Both the position numbers and the translations under genes were made by a program. Below are positions 33,095 through 42,113 of a DNA stretch of 64,000 bases, one piece after another. This DNA is from Methylobacterium organophilum (lineage in GTDB: Bacteria > Pseudomonadota > Alphaproteobacteria > Rhizobiales > Beijerinckiaceae). A model generated the notes under the pieces. It was not told where the DNA came from, ran no database searches, and worked only from the letters and a program-made list of their open reading frames with translations. The stretch lies in NCBI RefSeq assembly GCF_022179465.1, contig NZ_BPQV01000015.1:91299-155298 (forward strand), read 5' to 3'. The stretch's first letter is position 1, and every line of letters starts with the position of its first letter.

Positions 33095-35530
33095 TCAGGC
33101 CGCCCAGTCCTGCACCGGGCCGGCGCTGAGCACCGTCGCGAGCTCGTCCGGGCGGAAGGGCTTGTCGAGCTGCAGGAACCGGCGCGCGGTGGCGGGCAGC
33201 TGGCCGTGGGGGCTGGCCAGCACGACCCGGATCCCGGGATAGCGCTCGACCACGGTGGCCACGAGCTGCAGGCCGCTCATCACCGGCATGGCCTGATCCG
33301 CGATCATCGTGTCGAAGCGGGCATCCTCGCTCAGGAGGTCGAGGGCCTGCGCGCCGGTCGCCGCCTGGACGACCTCGTGCCCGAGATCGGTCAGCGCCTC
33401 GGCCAGGCTCTCCCGCACCAGCCCGTCGCTCTCGACGAGCAGGATCCGCAGGCTGGCCTGCCAGAGCGGCGGCTCGGCCGCCGGGCGCTCCGCGGCCCTC
33501 AGCCAGATCTCGGCCAGGAAGGTCTCCTCGCCCGTCCCGTCCGCGAGGAGGCGCCAGCCCGCGCCGATCTCCGCGAGCAGCGCCGCGACGGTCTCGAGGG
33601 ACGTCCGGGAGGGGGCGGCGGAGGGAAGACGGTCCGGCACGCGCTGCCCGCTCGCCACCAGCAGCCGGACGTAGCGGCCCGCGGGCAGGCCGAAGGCCAG
33701 GGCCTCCTGCGCCTCGTGCTCCGCCCCGCCGATGGCGAAGCCGTGCAGCCCCTGGTCGCGGATATGGAAGGCGATGTTGAGCAGGGTGATCTCGATCAGG
33801 CGCTCGGCGCACAGCACCCGCGGCAGGCCGGCGGGGAGCCGGTCGATCACGGGCATGTCCCGCAGGACGTTGGTCTGCATGAAGGCGAGCGCCGCGCCGA
33901 TCGCGGCGCCGGGATCGCTCTCCGCCGAGGCGTCGGCCTCGCCGCGCACGAGGTTCAGCATGCGCCGCGTCAGGGCGGCGCCGCGGAGCGCCCCGGCCAG
34001 GGCCGCCTCCACGAGGCGCGATTGCGCGGCGTCGAGATCCGGCCGCCGCCGCAGGACGCCGAGATTGGCGAGCACGACGGTGAGGGCGTCGTTGAAGTCG
34101 TGGATGATGGCGTCCGTCACCTGGCGCAGGACGAGCGCGTGCCGCCGCTCGTTCCGCCCGTGGCCGGGCTCCGGGCTCTCCGCCTCCCCGAGGGCGCGGC
34201 TGAGCGCGTGGATCCGGTCGCCGGTCCCGCCGCGCAGGAACCGCACCAGCATCCGGCGCTGTCCCTCGGGAGCGTCGGCGCGGGTCCGCAGCACCACGTC
34301 GTGCGGGCCGCCCTCCGCCCGCACCGCCGTGAGGGCGTGGTGGAGGAGCGCGTGATCGGCCGGGTCGAAGCAGGCCGCGACGTCGCTGGCGTGATCGGCG
34401 GTGAAGGCCCCGGCCCCCTCCGCGTCGGACCACAGGATCTGGCGCGTGTCCGGATCGATCTCCCAGCAGCGCCAGCCGGAGACCGCCTCGAAGGTCCTCA
34501 GGCGGCCCTTGATCCGGTCGAGGCTCACATCGGCCTGGGCGACGAGGGCGCCGGAACTCCGGCTGCGCTCGGTGACGGCCTCCGTCAGCGCCGCGATCTC
34601 GCGCACCACCGAGGCCGGCTCCGCCTCGGGCTCGGCGGTCCCCTCGGCGAGCGACCGGAGCGGCTGCGCGGCGCGGCCGCCCAGCCCGTAGCCGATCCCG
34701 GCCGCGGCGAGCACCGTGGCGAGGCCGAGGATCAGGATCCCGACATCCGGGAGCGGAAGCGCCGTCCGCGCGGCGGGGGCCGGCGCGGTGGCCGTCACCA
34801 CCCAGCCGGGGCTGGCGAGCTCGCTCCCGCCGGAGAGGGGGACGGAAACCGCGAGCCGCTCGCCCTCCGGCGAAGCCGCGGGCCCGGCCAGGACGCGCCC
34901 GTCGGCCCCCGTCACCGTGAAGGCCACCGGCCCGGCGAGGCCGAGGGCCTGGCGGACATGCGCCGCGGTCTCCGTGAAGAATTCCGGGGCCGTGCGCAGC
35001 TGGATCCGGTCCGACCGGCCCGGCGCGCCGGCCGAGAGGACGATGTCCAGGGGCGCCTCGCGCTCGCCGACGCCGGTCGCCAGCGCGATCTGGGCGAGGC
35101 GGGCCCGGGCGAACCAGGGCTGGCGCGCCACGTTCGACCCGACGCGGCGGCGGTCGGTGGCGGCGCGCACGCTGCCGTCGATCCCGATCAGCGCGGCCTC
35201 GCGGTAGCGCGGGTTGAGGGCGAGCCAGTCCTGCAGCAGCGCGGAGCGGTCGCCATCCGCGCGGGCCGGATCGTCCAGTTGCAGCAGCAGGGCGAGGTTA
35301 CGCGCATCGGCGACGCCGCCGCGCAGCTGCGCCTCCAGCGAATCGGCGAGGGCGCGGGCGCCGGCCTGCACGGCGGCGCGCTCCGCGTCCAAGCTCGGCG
35401 CGGTCCCGAAGGCGAGCCCCGCCCAGGCGACCAGCAGCGCGGCGGCCGTGACGGCCGCGAGCTGCGCCGCGTTCAGGATCTTGAGCGGGACGCGCCGCGA
35501 ACCCGGCCCGTTTGGACGATCCCCTCGCAT
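33095..35530 (-). CDS. Hybrid sensor histidine kinase-like protein with degenerate ATPase and C-terminal receiver
   Basis: 811 residues. Two transmembrane helices (about 19-42 and 256-279) flank a periplasmic sensor domain. A PAS-like region follows (about 330-440), then a phosphoacceptor-type H-box IIHDFNDALTVVLANLG with H477. The ATPase region is eroded: the usual N-box NARD reads FHIRDQ and no DxGxG or GTGLGL glycine box is visible. The C-terminal receiver (about 690-800) is intact, with acidic pocket LLVESD and phosphoacceptor D745 in MIADQAMPVMSGL, and K in LDKPFRPDEL. Possibly a pseudokinase scaffold or phosphatase. No adjacent partner response regulator is seen. Confidence 0.8.
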   Translation of the reverse strand: MRGDRPNGPGSRRVPLKILNAAQLAAVTAAALLVAWAGLAFGTAPSLDAERAAVQAGARALADSLEAQLRGGVADARNLALLLQLDDPARADGDRSALLQDWLALNPRYREAALIGIDGSVRAATDRRRVGSNVARQPWFARARLAQIALATGVGEREAPLDIVLSAGAPGRSDRIQLRTAPEFFTETAAHVRQALGLAGPVAFTVTGADGRVLAGPAASPEGERLAVSVPLSGGSELASPGWVVTATAPAPAARTALPLPDVGILILGLATVLAAAGIGYGLGGRAAQPLRSLAEGTAEPEAEPASVVREIAALTEAVTERSRSSGALVAQADVSLDRIKGRLRTFEAVSGWRCWEIDPDTRQILWSDAEGAGAFTADHASDVAACFDPADHALLHHALTAVRAEGGPHDVVLRTRADAPEGQRRMLVRFLRGGTGDRIHALSRALGEAESPEPGHGRNERRHALVLRQVTDAIIHDFNDALTVVLANLGVLRRRPDLDAAQSRLVEAALAGALRGAALTRRMLNLVRGEADASAESDPGAAIGAALAFMQTNVLRDMPVIDRLPAGLPRVLCAERLIEITLLNIAFHIRDQGLHGFAIGGAEHEAQEALAFGLPAGRYVRLLVASGQRVPDRLPSAAPSRTSLETVAALLAEIGAGWRLLADGTGEETFLAEIWLRAAERPAAEPPLWQASLRILLVESDGLVRESLAEALTDLGHEVVQAATGAQALDLLSEDARFDTMIADQAMPVMSGLQLVATVVERYPGIRVVLASPHGQLPATARRFLQLDKPFRPDELATVLSAGPVQDWAA

Positions 35531-35861
35531 GGTCTGCCTGTCGCGGGAGGCCGGAATCGGCCTCTCTTCCCGGTCAGACGAGGGGGGAAGGGCTTAAGGT
35601 GCCGTTAACGCTGTTTCGACGCCGCCCGGAAATCGATCCGCCCGCGCAGCGACGCGGGCGTGCCCGCGCGAAGGACTAGAAAGGTCATTTCCAAGACAGG
35701 CTCGGATCTTTTCTCATCTCCCGGCCGGCGAGGACATCGCTGACCGGCGGAGGATCGGTCCGGGCGCGGCGGACCAGGCCCGCGCGCGTCGCCGTCGTCT
35801 TTCCGTGATCGGGCGAACGGCGCGGGAAACCGGCGCCGACCGGCCGGTCCGTCCCGCCTGT
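35531..35861. other. Intergenic region between glycosyltransferase and sensor kinase
   Basis: 331 bp with no supportable gene. It should contain the kinase promoter on the minus strand; a GC-rich inverted repeat around 35638-35675 may be part of a terminator for the upstream glycosyltransferase. Confidence 0.4.
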
Positions 35862-37016
35862 TCAGCCCCGACCGCCCAGGCCCGTGCGGTCCGCCACGTC
35901 CGCGGCGTAGTCCGTCCAGTCGCGCAGCGGGCGGCCCCGGGCCTCGCCCGACAGCCGGTCGAGCAGGCCGGGCTCGCGGGCGAGGCGCCCCAGGCCGTCG
36001 GCGATGGCGGCCTCGCCGCCCATGTCCAGCATCAGCGTGCCCCCGCCCGGCGCCACCTCGGCCATCGCCGAGCCGGCATGGCACAGGCAGGGCCGCCCCA
36101 GCCACAGGCTCTCCAGGACGGGCAGCCCGAAGCCCTCGTCGCAGGACGGATAGACGCTCGCGTGATGCGAGCGGTAGAGCGCCACCAGGGCGTCGTCGTC
36201 GATCCGCTCGGTGGCCTGCGCCTGCGGCAGGCCGGCCAGCAGGCCCTCGATCTCCGCATCCAGCGCCGCGGAAGCCCCCCGGCGCCCGACCAGCGTCAGC
36301 CGGATCGCCGCGCCATGGCTCCGCTGCGCCCGGTCGAGCGCCCGGAGCAGCCGCGGCAGGTTCTTGCGCGGCTCCCAGGTGGAGACGGCCAGGAGCCGCA
36401 ACGGCTCGCCCGCCGCGCGGGGAGGGAGCGCCTCCCGCAGGCGCGGCCGGTCGGCGAATTGCGCCGGCAGCGGGACCACCCCGATCTCCGGCACCGGGAG
36501 CCCCTCGCCCTCCAGATAGGCGCGCAGATGGCCGGCCACGAGCCGGGTCGTCGCCAGGACGAGGTCGGCCCGGGCGAGCATGCGGAAGTAGCGGCGATAG
36601 AGGAGGGTCTGGGCCGGGCTGTAGAGGTGGGCGAGGCGGATCGGGATGAGGTCGTGCACGATCGCGGCGACCCGCAGGCCGCTGGCCCGCGCCAGCCGGA
36701 TCGGGTCGATGTCCTCGCCGAGCAGGGTGCTCGGGATCTCGGGCAGGATCAGCCAGTCGCCGCCGGAGGCGGCCTCGAAGCGGTCCGGCCCGGCCGCGCC
36801 CGCATCGCCCAGGGGGCGCATCAGGCGCCGTCCCGCATCCCAGCCGACCGGCACGACGTCGAGGCCGCAGGCTTCGAGCCCCCGGGCCAGGCGGCGGGTG
36901 ACGCGCTGGATGCCGGTCTCGAAGGGCTGCCGCGCGGTGGTGTCGCACCAGAATAGGACGGGGGGCGCGAGCGCCCCCCGCTCGGCTCGTCCCGCGACGG
37001 GCATGAGCCGGGTCAT
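35862..37016 (-). CDS. Glycosyltransferase family 4 protein
   Basis: A 384-residue GT-B fold protein. The N-terminal half contains GIQRVTRRLARGL (typical of mannosyltransferase-like GT4 enzymes acting on lipopolysaccharide or exopolysaccharide) and VHDLIPIRLAHLY. The C-terminal donor-binding half has LAVSTWEPRKNLPRLLRAL and the EX7E-type motif PSCDEGFGLPVLESLWLG. It transfers a sugar from an NDP donor, acceptor unknown. It is 7 bp downstream of the Hint-domain gene on the same strand, hence co-transcribed with it. Confidence 0.88.
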   Translation of the reverse strand: MTRLMPVAGRAERGALAPPVLFWCDTTARQPFETGIQRVTRRLARGLEACGLDVVPVGWDAGRRLMRPLGDAGAAGPDRFEAASGGDWLILPEIPSTLLGEDIDPIRLARASGLRVAAIVHDLIPIRLAHLYSPAQTLLYRRYFRMLARADLVLATTRLVAGHLRAYLEGEGLPVPEIGVVPLPAQFADRPRLREALPPRAAGEPLRLLAVSTWEPRKNLPRLLRALDRAQRSHGAAIRLTLVGRRGASAALDAEIEGLLAGLPQAQATERIDDDALVALYRSHHASVYPSCDEGFGLPVLESLWLGRPCLCHAGSAMAEVAPGGGTLMLDMGGEAAIADGLGRLAREPGLLDRLSGEARGRPLRDWTDYAADVADRTGLGGRG

Positions 37017-37023
37017 CGTCCGC

Positions 37024-38472
37024 TCAGGCCGCGACGGCGCTGAGGGTGGCGCGCTGGGCGGCGACCTGCGGCGCGATCCAGCGGGGCAGGGCGGCGCGGT
37101 GCAGGTCCAGCCAGAGCTGGAAGCTGCCCGTGCTGCCGGTCCACAGGCCCGAGGGGAGGCGAGCCCGGCCGGCGGTCCAGCGCCGGCGCTTGCCCTGGGG
37201 GCCCTCCATCTCGTGGAAGCCCAGGCACAGCAGCGGATCGTCCAGCGCCACGGCCCGCGGACCGTTCCAGCCGTCGTCGATGCGCAGGCCGGCGAGGCAG
37301 AGCCCGAGGGCGCGCCCGTCCTTGTGGCTCATCCCGAGATGGCGCGGCACGTTGGTCTGCGAGACCAGCCACACCTCCTTGGCGCCCGCCGGCACGACGA
37401 AGCGTGCGGTGAGGCCGCGGGTCTCCGGGTCGACGCGCCGGCCGTCCACGATGAGGTGCGCGTGGGCCCAGGCCTCCTCGTCGAGGCGCCAGCCCAGGGC
37501 GCGGGCGCGCGCGCAGAGCCGCTCGTGCACGAACTCGACCACGGCGCCGGTCTGATGGAACGGACGGCAGAAGTCGGCATGGGTGCGCTGGGCGGGATCC
37601 GCGTCGGGACCGGCGCCGAGATCGATCAGGACGCCGTTCGCCGCCTCGCCGCTGCAGCGGCCGAAGAAGGTCCGGTTGCCCATGTCGAGATAGCTCTCGG
37701 TGGCCTGGCCGTTGGCGACGAGGAGATCGTGGCTGTCGAGCTCGACATGCCAGTAGGTGACGCTCTCGACCTCTTCCTGGACGATGGTGGCGCCGTTGAT
37801 GAGCGAGAAGGCCGGGACCAGGATCTCGCCGACGATGTCGAGGGCGATGGCGTGGCCCGGGGAGACGACGAGGTCCCGCGACGGCTGGTTCTCGCGCAGC
37901 GCGCCGGCCCGGATTCGCACCGGCATGGCGATCTCGGGCCGGGCATGGCGGCGCGGATCCATGGTGCGGTGGCCGAGCCACTTGACCGGGCGCTGCTCCC
38001 CGGAGGCCGTGACCACCAGGTCGCCGACCTGAAGGGACTCGACCGGCACCTCGCCGCGATCCGTCAGGATCTGCGTGCCTTCGGTGAAGCAGACGATGGT
38101 CGGGCTGTCGGGCGCGCTGACGTTCGTGGTGTCGACGGCGACGCCGACCTGGAGCGGCGGCAGGGGGGCGTTCCGCACCGCGACGGTGACGGGCGTGCCG
38201 ATGCCGGCGGGCTCGACGCGGAAGTAATAGATCGCTTCCTGGGAGTTGGGGATCGCGGTGAAGCCGAGATAGCTTCCCTGCAGGCCGACGCCGGCAATGC
38301 CGACCAGGGTCGAATCGACGGTTACCGGCGAGCCGGGCAGGTCGATATTGCCGTTGATGGTGATCGACGCCGCGCCACTGGCGAGGTTCGTTCCCGTGAA
38401 AGTATTTCCGAGCAGAAGTCCTGTGGAGGCTTGTCCGGCTCCGAAAGTCTGGTTGACGAATGTCTCGGCCAT
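37024..38472 (-). CDS. Hint-domain (Hedgehog/intein-like) protein
   Basis: A 482-residue protein. The first 120 residues are Gly/Thr/Ser-rich beta structure with no signal peptide. A Hint_2 domain follows (about 128-290), starting at the nucleophile-type Cys128 in IVCFTEGTQILTDRG, with block-B SPGHAIAL and the closing pattern TYWHVELDSHDLLVANG plus ATESY. The C-terminal 190 residues (about 295-482) are soluble and unrecognised. Hint domains self-cleave at the cysteine; in this family they are often attached to secreted or surface proteins. It starts the short operon with the GT4 gene. Confidence 0.85.
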   Translation of the reverse strand: MAETFVNQTFGAGQASTGLLLGNTFTGTNLASGAASITINGNIDLPGSPVTVDSTLVGIAGVGLQGSYLGFTAIPNSQEAIYYFRVEPAGIGTPVTVAVRNAPLPPLQVGVAVDTTNVSAPDSPTIVCFTEGTQILTDRGEVPVESLQVGDLVVTASGEQRPVKWLGHRTMDPRRHARPEIAMPVRIRAGALRENQPSRDLVVSPGHAIALDIVGEILVPAFSLINGATIVQEEVESVTYWHVELDSHDLLVANGQATESYLDMGNRTFFGRCSGEAANGVLIDLGAGPDADPAQRTHADFCRPFHQTGAVVEFVHERLCARARALGWRLDEEAWAHAHLIVDGRRVDPETRGLTARFVVPAGAKEVWLVSQTNVPRHLGMSHKDGRALGLCLAGLRIDDGWNGPRAVALDDPLLCLGFHEMEGPQGKRRRWTAGRARLPSGLWTGSTGSFQLWLDLHRAALPRWIAPQVAAQRATLSAVAA

Positions 38473-38697
38473 TTGTGCATTCCCCTGGGCTTATGATTGC
38501 GCCGCAGAGGTTTTTCCCATCGCATTCGAGGCGATGTCTACGAGTGAAAAAACCAAAACATCTTTCGGTCCGCAACTGTATTGAATGGAATCCAGCTTCT
38601 CTTCACGCATGCTGGATTATGGAAAGGTCGCTCCACGCGTCAACGATTTGCGGCTTGATCGTTGCCGAGTTGCAACTGAGAGTTGTGTATTGGGGGC

Positions 38698-38752
38698 GGG
38701 AGGCCGCCACGGCCTCCCGGATCGATGGCGCGGGGGGGCGGGCGCGCCCCCC
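38698..38752 (-). terminator. Two tandem strong hairpins downstream of ridA
   Basis: Hairpin 1: GGGAGGCC (38698-38705) with GGCCTCCC (38711-38718). Hairpin 2: GGGGGGCG (38733-38740) with CGCCCCCC (38745-38752). Both lie immediately past the ridA stop on its strand. Confidence 0.55.
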
Positions 38753-38756
38753 GGGG

Positions 38757-39161
38757 TCAGGGGCGCCGGGCGACGAGATCGATCTCGATGCGGGCGTCGT
38801 AGGCGAGGCCCGTCACGCCGACGCAGGTGCGGGCGGGGCGGCGGTCGGCGGGGAAATAGCCCTGGTAGGTGGCGTTCATCGCCGCGTAGTCCGCGTCGAA
38901 GCGGGTCAGGTAGATCCGCACCATCACCACGTGCTCCAGGCCCAGGCCGAGCCCGGACAAGACAGTCTTCAGGTTCGCCATGACGTGATGGGTCTGCGCC
39001 TCGATCCCTTCGGGGAGCCGGCCGGGCGCCTCCGGCGTGTCCGGCATCTGGCCGGTGACGAAGACGAAGCCGTCCGTCTCCACGGCGTGGCTGAACGGCG
39101 CGACCGGCTTCGGCCCTCCCGGGACCATGTGGAACAGGAGGGCGGGGGCGGTCTTCGACAT
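38757..39161 (-). CDS. RidA/YjgF family enamine/imine deaminase
   Basis: The 134-residue protein has the whole RidA pattern: FSHAVETDGFVFVTGQMP, VMANLKTVLSGLGLGLEHVV, and the C-terminal RPARTCVGVTGLAYDARIEI with the conserved arginine-plus-glutamate region. RidA proteins hydrolyse reactive enamines or imines from PLP enzymes or amine oxidation. It is divergent from the amino-acid/amide transport and amidase operon and may detoxify its intermediates (inference). Confidence 0.9.
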   Translation of the reverse strand: MSKTAPALLFHMVPGGPKPVAPFSHAVETDGFVFVTGQMPDTPEAPGRLPEGIEAQTHHVMANLKTVLSGLGLGLEHVVMVRIYLTRFDADYAAMNATYQGYFPADRRPARTCVGVTGLAYDARIEIDLVARRP

Positions 39162-39426
39162 CGGGTCATCCTCGGCAGCGCGGCGAACGACGCCGCGCGG
39201 GGCCGGGGCAAGGTGCGAGCCATCCGCCGCCCCGGCCTGATCCGGCTTTCGACCCCGGTGCGGGGGCGGCGGCTGCTCATCCGATGGGCGCGCCCTGCCC
39301 GGAATCTGGCCCGGCCCGATCCAACAAACAGTGCGGCCACAGACAAGTCCGCCGCGGGCGCTTCGGTGACACTCCTGTCTCGGGACTCATGGCCGCGACG
39401 AGGCGGCGAGACGAGGGGAGTGTCCG

Positions 39427-40347
39427 GTGGCTTCCATGTTCGATCAATCCTGCGGCCAGCCCGTGGCAGGGGCCGCGACCTGGCTGAAGCGGGCCGTTCT
39501 CGGCGCGTTCGGTCTCGCCCTGGCGGCGGCCGCGCTCCCGGGGACGGCCGAGGCGGCGGCGCCGGAGGCCTGCGCGGCGCTCCAGGCCAAGTATCCCACC
39601 CTGAAGGGGAAGACGCTGGTCAACGCCATCAACCCGCACACGCCGGGCTACGAGACCATCGATCCCAAGGATCCGAGCAAGTACATCGGCTTCGACGTCG
39701 ATCTCGGCGAGGCGATCGGCGAATGCCTCGGCTTCAGCCTGACCTACAAGCCGGTCACCTTCGCGGCGCTGCTCACCACCCTGCAGGCGGGGCAGGCCGA
39801 CATCGTCATCTCGGACATCTACGCCACCAAGGAGCGCGCCAAGGCGGCGGACTTCATCACCTATCTCAAGGTGTTCGACGGCGTGCTGGTCGCCAAGGGC
39901 AACCCGAAGAAGATCGACGGCATCAACCTCTCGCTCTGCGGCGCGGTGGCCGCCGAGAACACGGGCTATGTCGAGGTGCCGCTGATCCAGGCCCTGGAGG
40001 CCGCGTGCAAGAAGGCCGGCAAGCCGGCGCCCGAGATCCAGCTCTACGACAACAACGCCAACTGCATCCAGGCGATCCTGGCCGGGCGCGCCGACACCTA
40101 CATCAACGACGCCAACACCGTCGACGGCGCCGTGAAGGCCTATCCGGCCAAGCTCGACAAGGCGACGGCGGTGACGCTGCCCTATTCGGTGGGCATCGCC
40201 GTGCCGCGCGACAAGGTCGCCTTCCGCGACGCGGTCTTCGCGGCCCTGACCGAGATCCAGAAATCCGGCCTGCAGGCCGCGCTGATGAAGAAGTGGAACC
40301 TGCCCGCCGAGCAGCTCGAGGCGCCGACGCTCGTCCTCGCCGACTGA
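39427..40347 (+). CDS. Polar amino acid-type ABC transporter substrate-binding protein
   Basis: A 306-residue type-II binding protein (SBP_bac_3): signal peptide ending near residue 40 (TAEAAA), then DPSKYIGFDVDLGEAIGECL and QAGQADIVISDIYATKERAK. The start is GTG at 39427 after a GAGGGGAG ribosome site; ATG at 39436 is the alternative. Four cysteines in the mature part are more than usual. It delivers a small polar ligand to the fused permease-ATPase downstream; with two amidases following, an amino acid or amide ligand is likely. Confidence 0.9.
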   Translation: MASMFDQSCGQPVAGAATWLKRAVLGAFGLALAAAALPGTAEAAAPEACAALQAKYPTLKGKTLVNAINPHTPGYETIDPKDPSKYIGFDVDLGEAIGECLGFSLTYKPVTFAALLTTLQAGQADIVISDIYATKERAKAADFITYLKVFDGVLVAKGNPKKIDGINLSLCGAVAAENTGYVEVPLIQALEAACKKAGKPAPEIQLYDNNANCIQAILAGRADTYINDANTVDGAVKAYPAKLDKATAVTLPYSVGIAVPRDKVAFRDAVFAALTEIQKSGLQAALMKKWNLPAEQLEAPTLVLAD

Positions 40348-40414
40348 GGGCGTCCTTCGGGGCGGCCGGGCCGCGCGCACCGGCCGCCCCCTCCTCGAAG
40401 CCGCGAACAGGCCG

Positions 40415-42031
40415 ATGGATCCGTTCCTGCACTACCTCAGCATGCCCTACCTCCTGGAGGGCATCGGCTACACCCTTCTCATCACCGGGCTCGGCCTGCT
40501 GGGCGGGCTGGCGATGGGGCTCCTCCTCGCCGCGATGCAGCTCAGCCGCTTCAAGGCGCTGGCCGTCCTCGCCCGCGGCTACGCGATCGTCTTCCGCGGG
40601 ACGCCGCTGATCCTGCAGATGGTGTTCTGCTACAACGCCCTGCCGCTGATCGGCATCAAGCTCTCCGCCATCGCCGCGGCCGGCCTCGCCCTCGCCCTCA
40701 ACGAGGCGCCGTTCATCGCCGAGATCCTCCGCTCGAACGTGCTCGGGGTCGATCGCGGGCAGGTCAGCGCCGGCCAGGCCCTCGGCATGACGCCGGCGGC
40801 CATCCTGCGCCGGATCATCGCCCCGCAGGCGATCCGCGCCATGGTGCCGGCCCTCGGCAACGAGACGGTCAGCGCCCTCAAGAACTCCTCGCTCGCCTCG
40901 GTCGTCGCGGTGCAGGAGCTGACGCTGCGCTCGACCCAGCTCGCCTCCGCGACCTTCGACTTCTTCTCGATCTTCTGCGCCTCGGGCCTGATGTATCTGG
41001 GGCTCACCGGGGCGGTCGCGCTCATCCAGGTCGGCGTCGAGCGGCTGCTCGACCTCGACCGGCCGCCGGCCCGGGAGCAATTCGCCCGCCTCCTGCGCGC
41101 CCTCCTGCCCGGGCGGGCCGCCCCGCCGAGCGCGGCGGTGCCCGCGACGCCCGCCCCGGCGGCGGTTCCGCTGGCTCCGGCCGAGCCGCTGCCCGCCCTC
41201 CGGCGGCTCCGCCCCGGCGCGGACGGCCTCGACCGGGCGGCCCGGAGCGAGCGCCTGGCCGGCCACGCCACGGCCGTCGCGATCAGCGGCCTGCGCAAGC
41301 GCTACGGCGGCCACACCGTCCTCGACGGGGTCGACCTGAGCGTGCGCGCCGGCGAGGTCGTCGCCCTGCTCGGCCCGAGCGGATCGGGCAAGAGCACGCT
41401 CCTGCGCTGCATCAACCGCCTCGAGACCTGGGAGGAGGGCACGATCCGCGTCGGCGGCTGCTCCCTCGACGTGGACGAGCGCGGCCGCAGGTTGACGCCC
41501 CGGGCCATCGCCGAGATGCGGGCGAGCGTCGGCGTCGGCATGGTGTTCCAGCAGTTCAACCTGTTCGGCCATCTGACCGCCCGGGAGAACATCGCCGGCC
41601 CCCTGCGCTGGGTGCAGCGGCGCTCGCCTCGTGAGGCGGCGCGGCGGGCGCAGGAGCTGCTCGAGCGCGTCGGCCTCGCCCAGCGCGCCGACGCCCTCCC
41701 CCGCCACCTCTCCGGCGGCCAGCAGCAGCGCGTCGCCATCGCCCGCGCCGTCGCCCCGGGGCCGAGCGTGCTGCTCCTGGACGAGCCGACCTCCGCCCTC
41801 GACCCCGAGCTCGTCAGCGAGGTGCTCGAGGTGATCCGGCGCCTGGCGGTGGAGGAGGGGCTCGCCATGATCATCTCCACCCACCAGCTGCGCTTCGCCG
41901 GCGAGGTGGCCGACCGGATCGTGTTCCTCTCCGGCGGCCGGATCGTCGAGGAGGGCCCGGCCGACCGGGTGCTGGCGGCCCCCGCCCATCCCCTCACCGC
42001 CCGCTTCCTCCGCACCATGGACGCCGCCTGA
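40415..42031 (+). CDS. Fused permease-ATPase of a polar amino acid-type ABC transporter
   Basis: One 538-residue chain. Residues about 1-215 are a HisM-type permease (transmembrane helices, EAA loop EILRSNVLGVDRGQVSAGQA). An Ala/Pro-rich linker follows (about 230-285), then a complete GlnQ-type ATPase (about 288-535): Walker A LLGPSGSGKST, Q-loop MVFQQFNLFG, signature LSGGQQQRV, Walker B LLLDEPTSALD, H-loop STHQL. The permease would act as a homodimer with its own ATPases. Such fusions are known in rhizobia. Confidence 0.92.
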   Translation: MDPFLHYLSMPYLLEGIGYTLLITGLGLLGGLAMGLLLAAMQLSRFKALAVLARGYAIVFRGTPLILQMVFCYNALPLIGIKLSAIAAAGLALALNEAPFIAEILRSNVLGVDRGQVSAGQALGMTPAAILRRIIAPQAIRAMVPALGNETVSALKNSSLASVVAVQELTLRSTQLASATFDFFSIFCASGLMYLGLTGAVALIQVGVERLLDLDRPPAREQFARLLRALLPGRAAPPSAAVPATPAPAAVPLAPAEPLPALRRLRPGADGLDRAARSERLAGHATAVAISGLRKRYGGHTVLDGVDLSVRAGEVVALLGPSGSGKSTLLRCINRLETWEEGTIRVGGCSLDVDERGRRLTPRAIAEMRASVGVGMVFQQFNLFGHLTARENIAGPLRWVQRRSPREAARRAQELLERVGLAQRADALPRHLSGGQQQRVAIARAVAPGPSVLLLDEPTSALDPELVSEVLEVIRRLAVEEGLAMIISTHQLRFAGEVADRIVFLSGGRIVEEGPADRVLAAPAHPLTARFLRTMDAA

Positions 42032-42113
42032 AGGCCCCCGGACGCCCGGCGACGCCGCCCGCCCGAGTGGCCTCTCTCCCCATGCCCCGCGAGACCGTAC
42101 CCAGCGAGATCCC

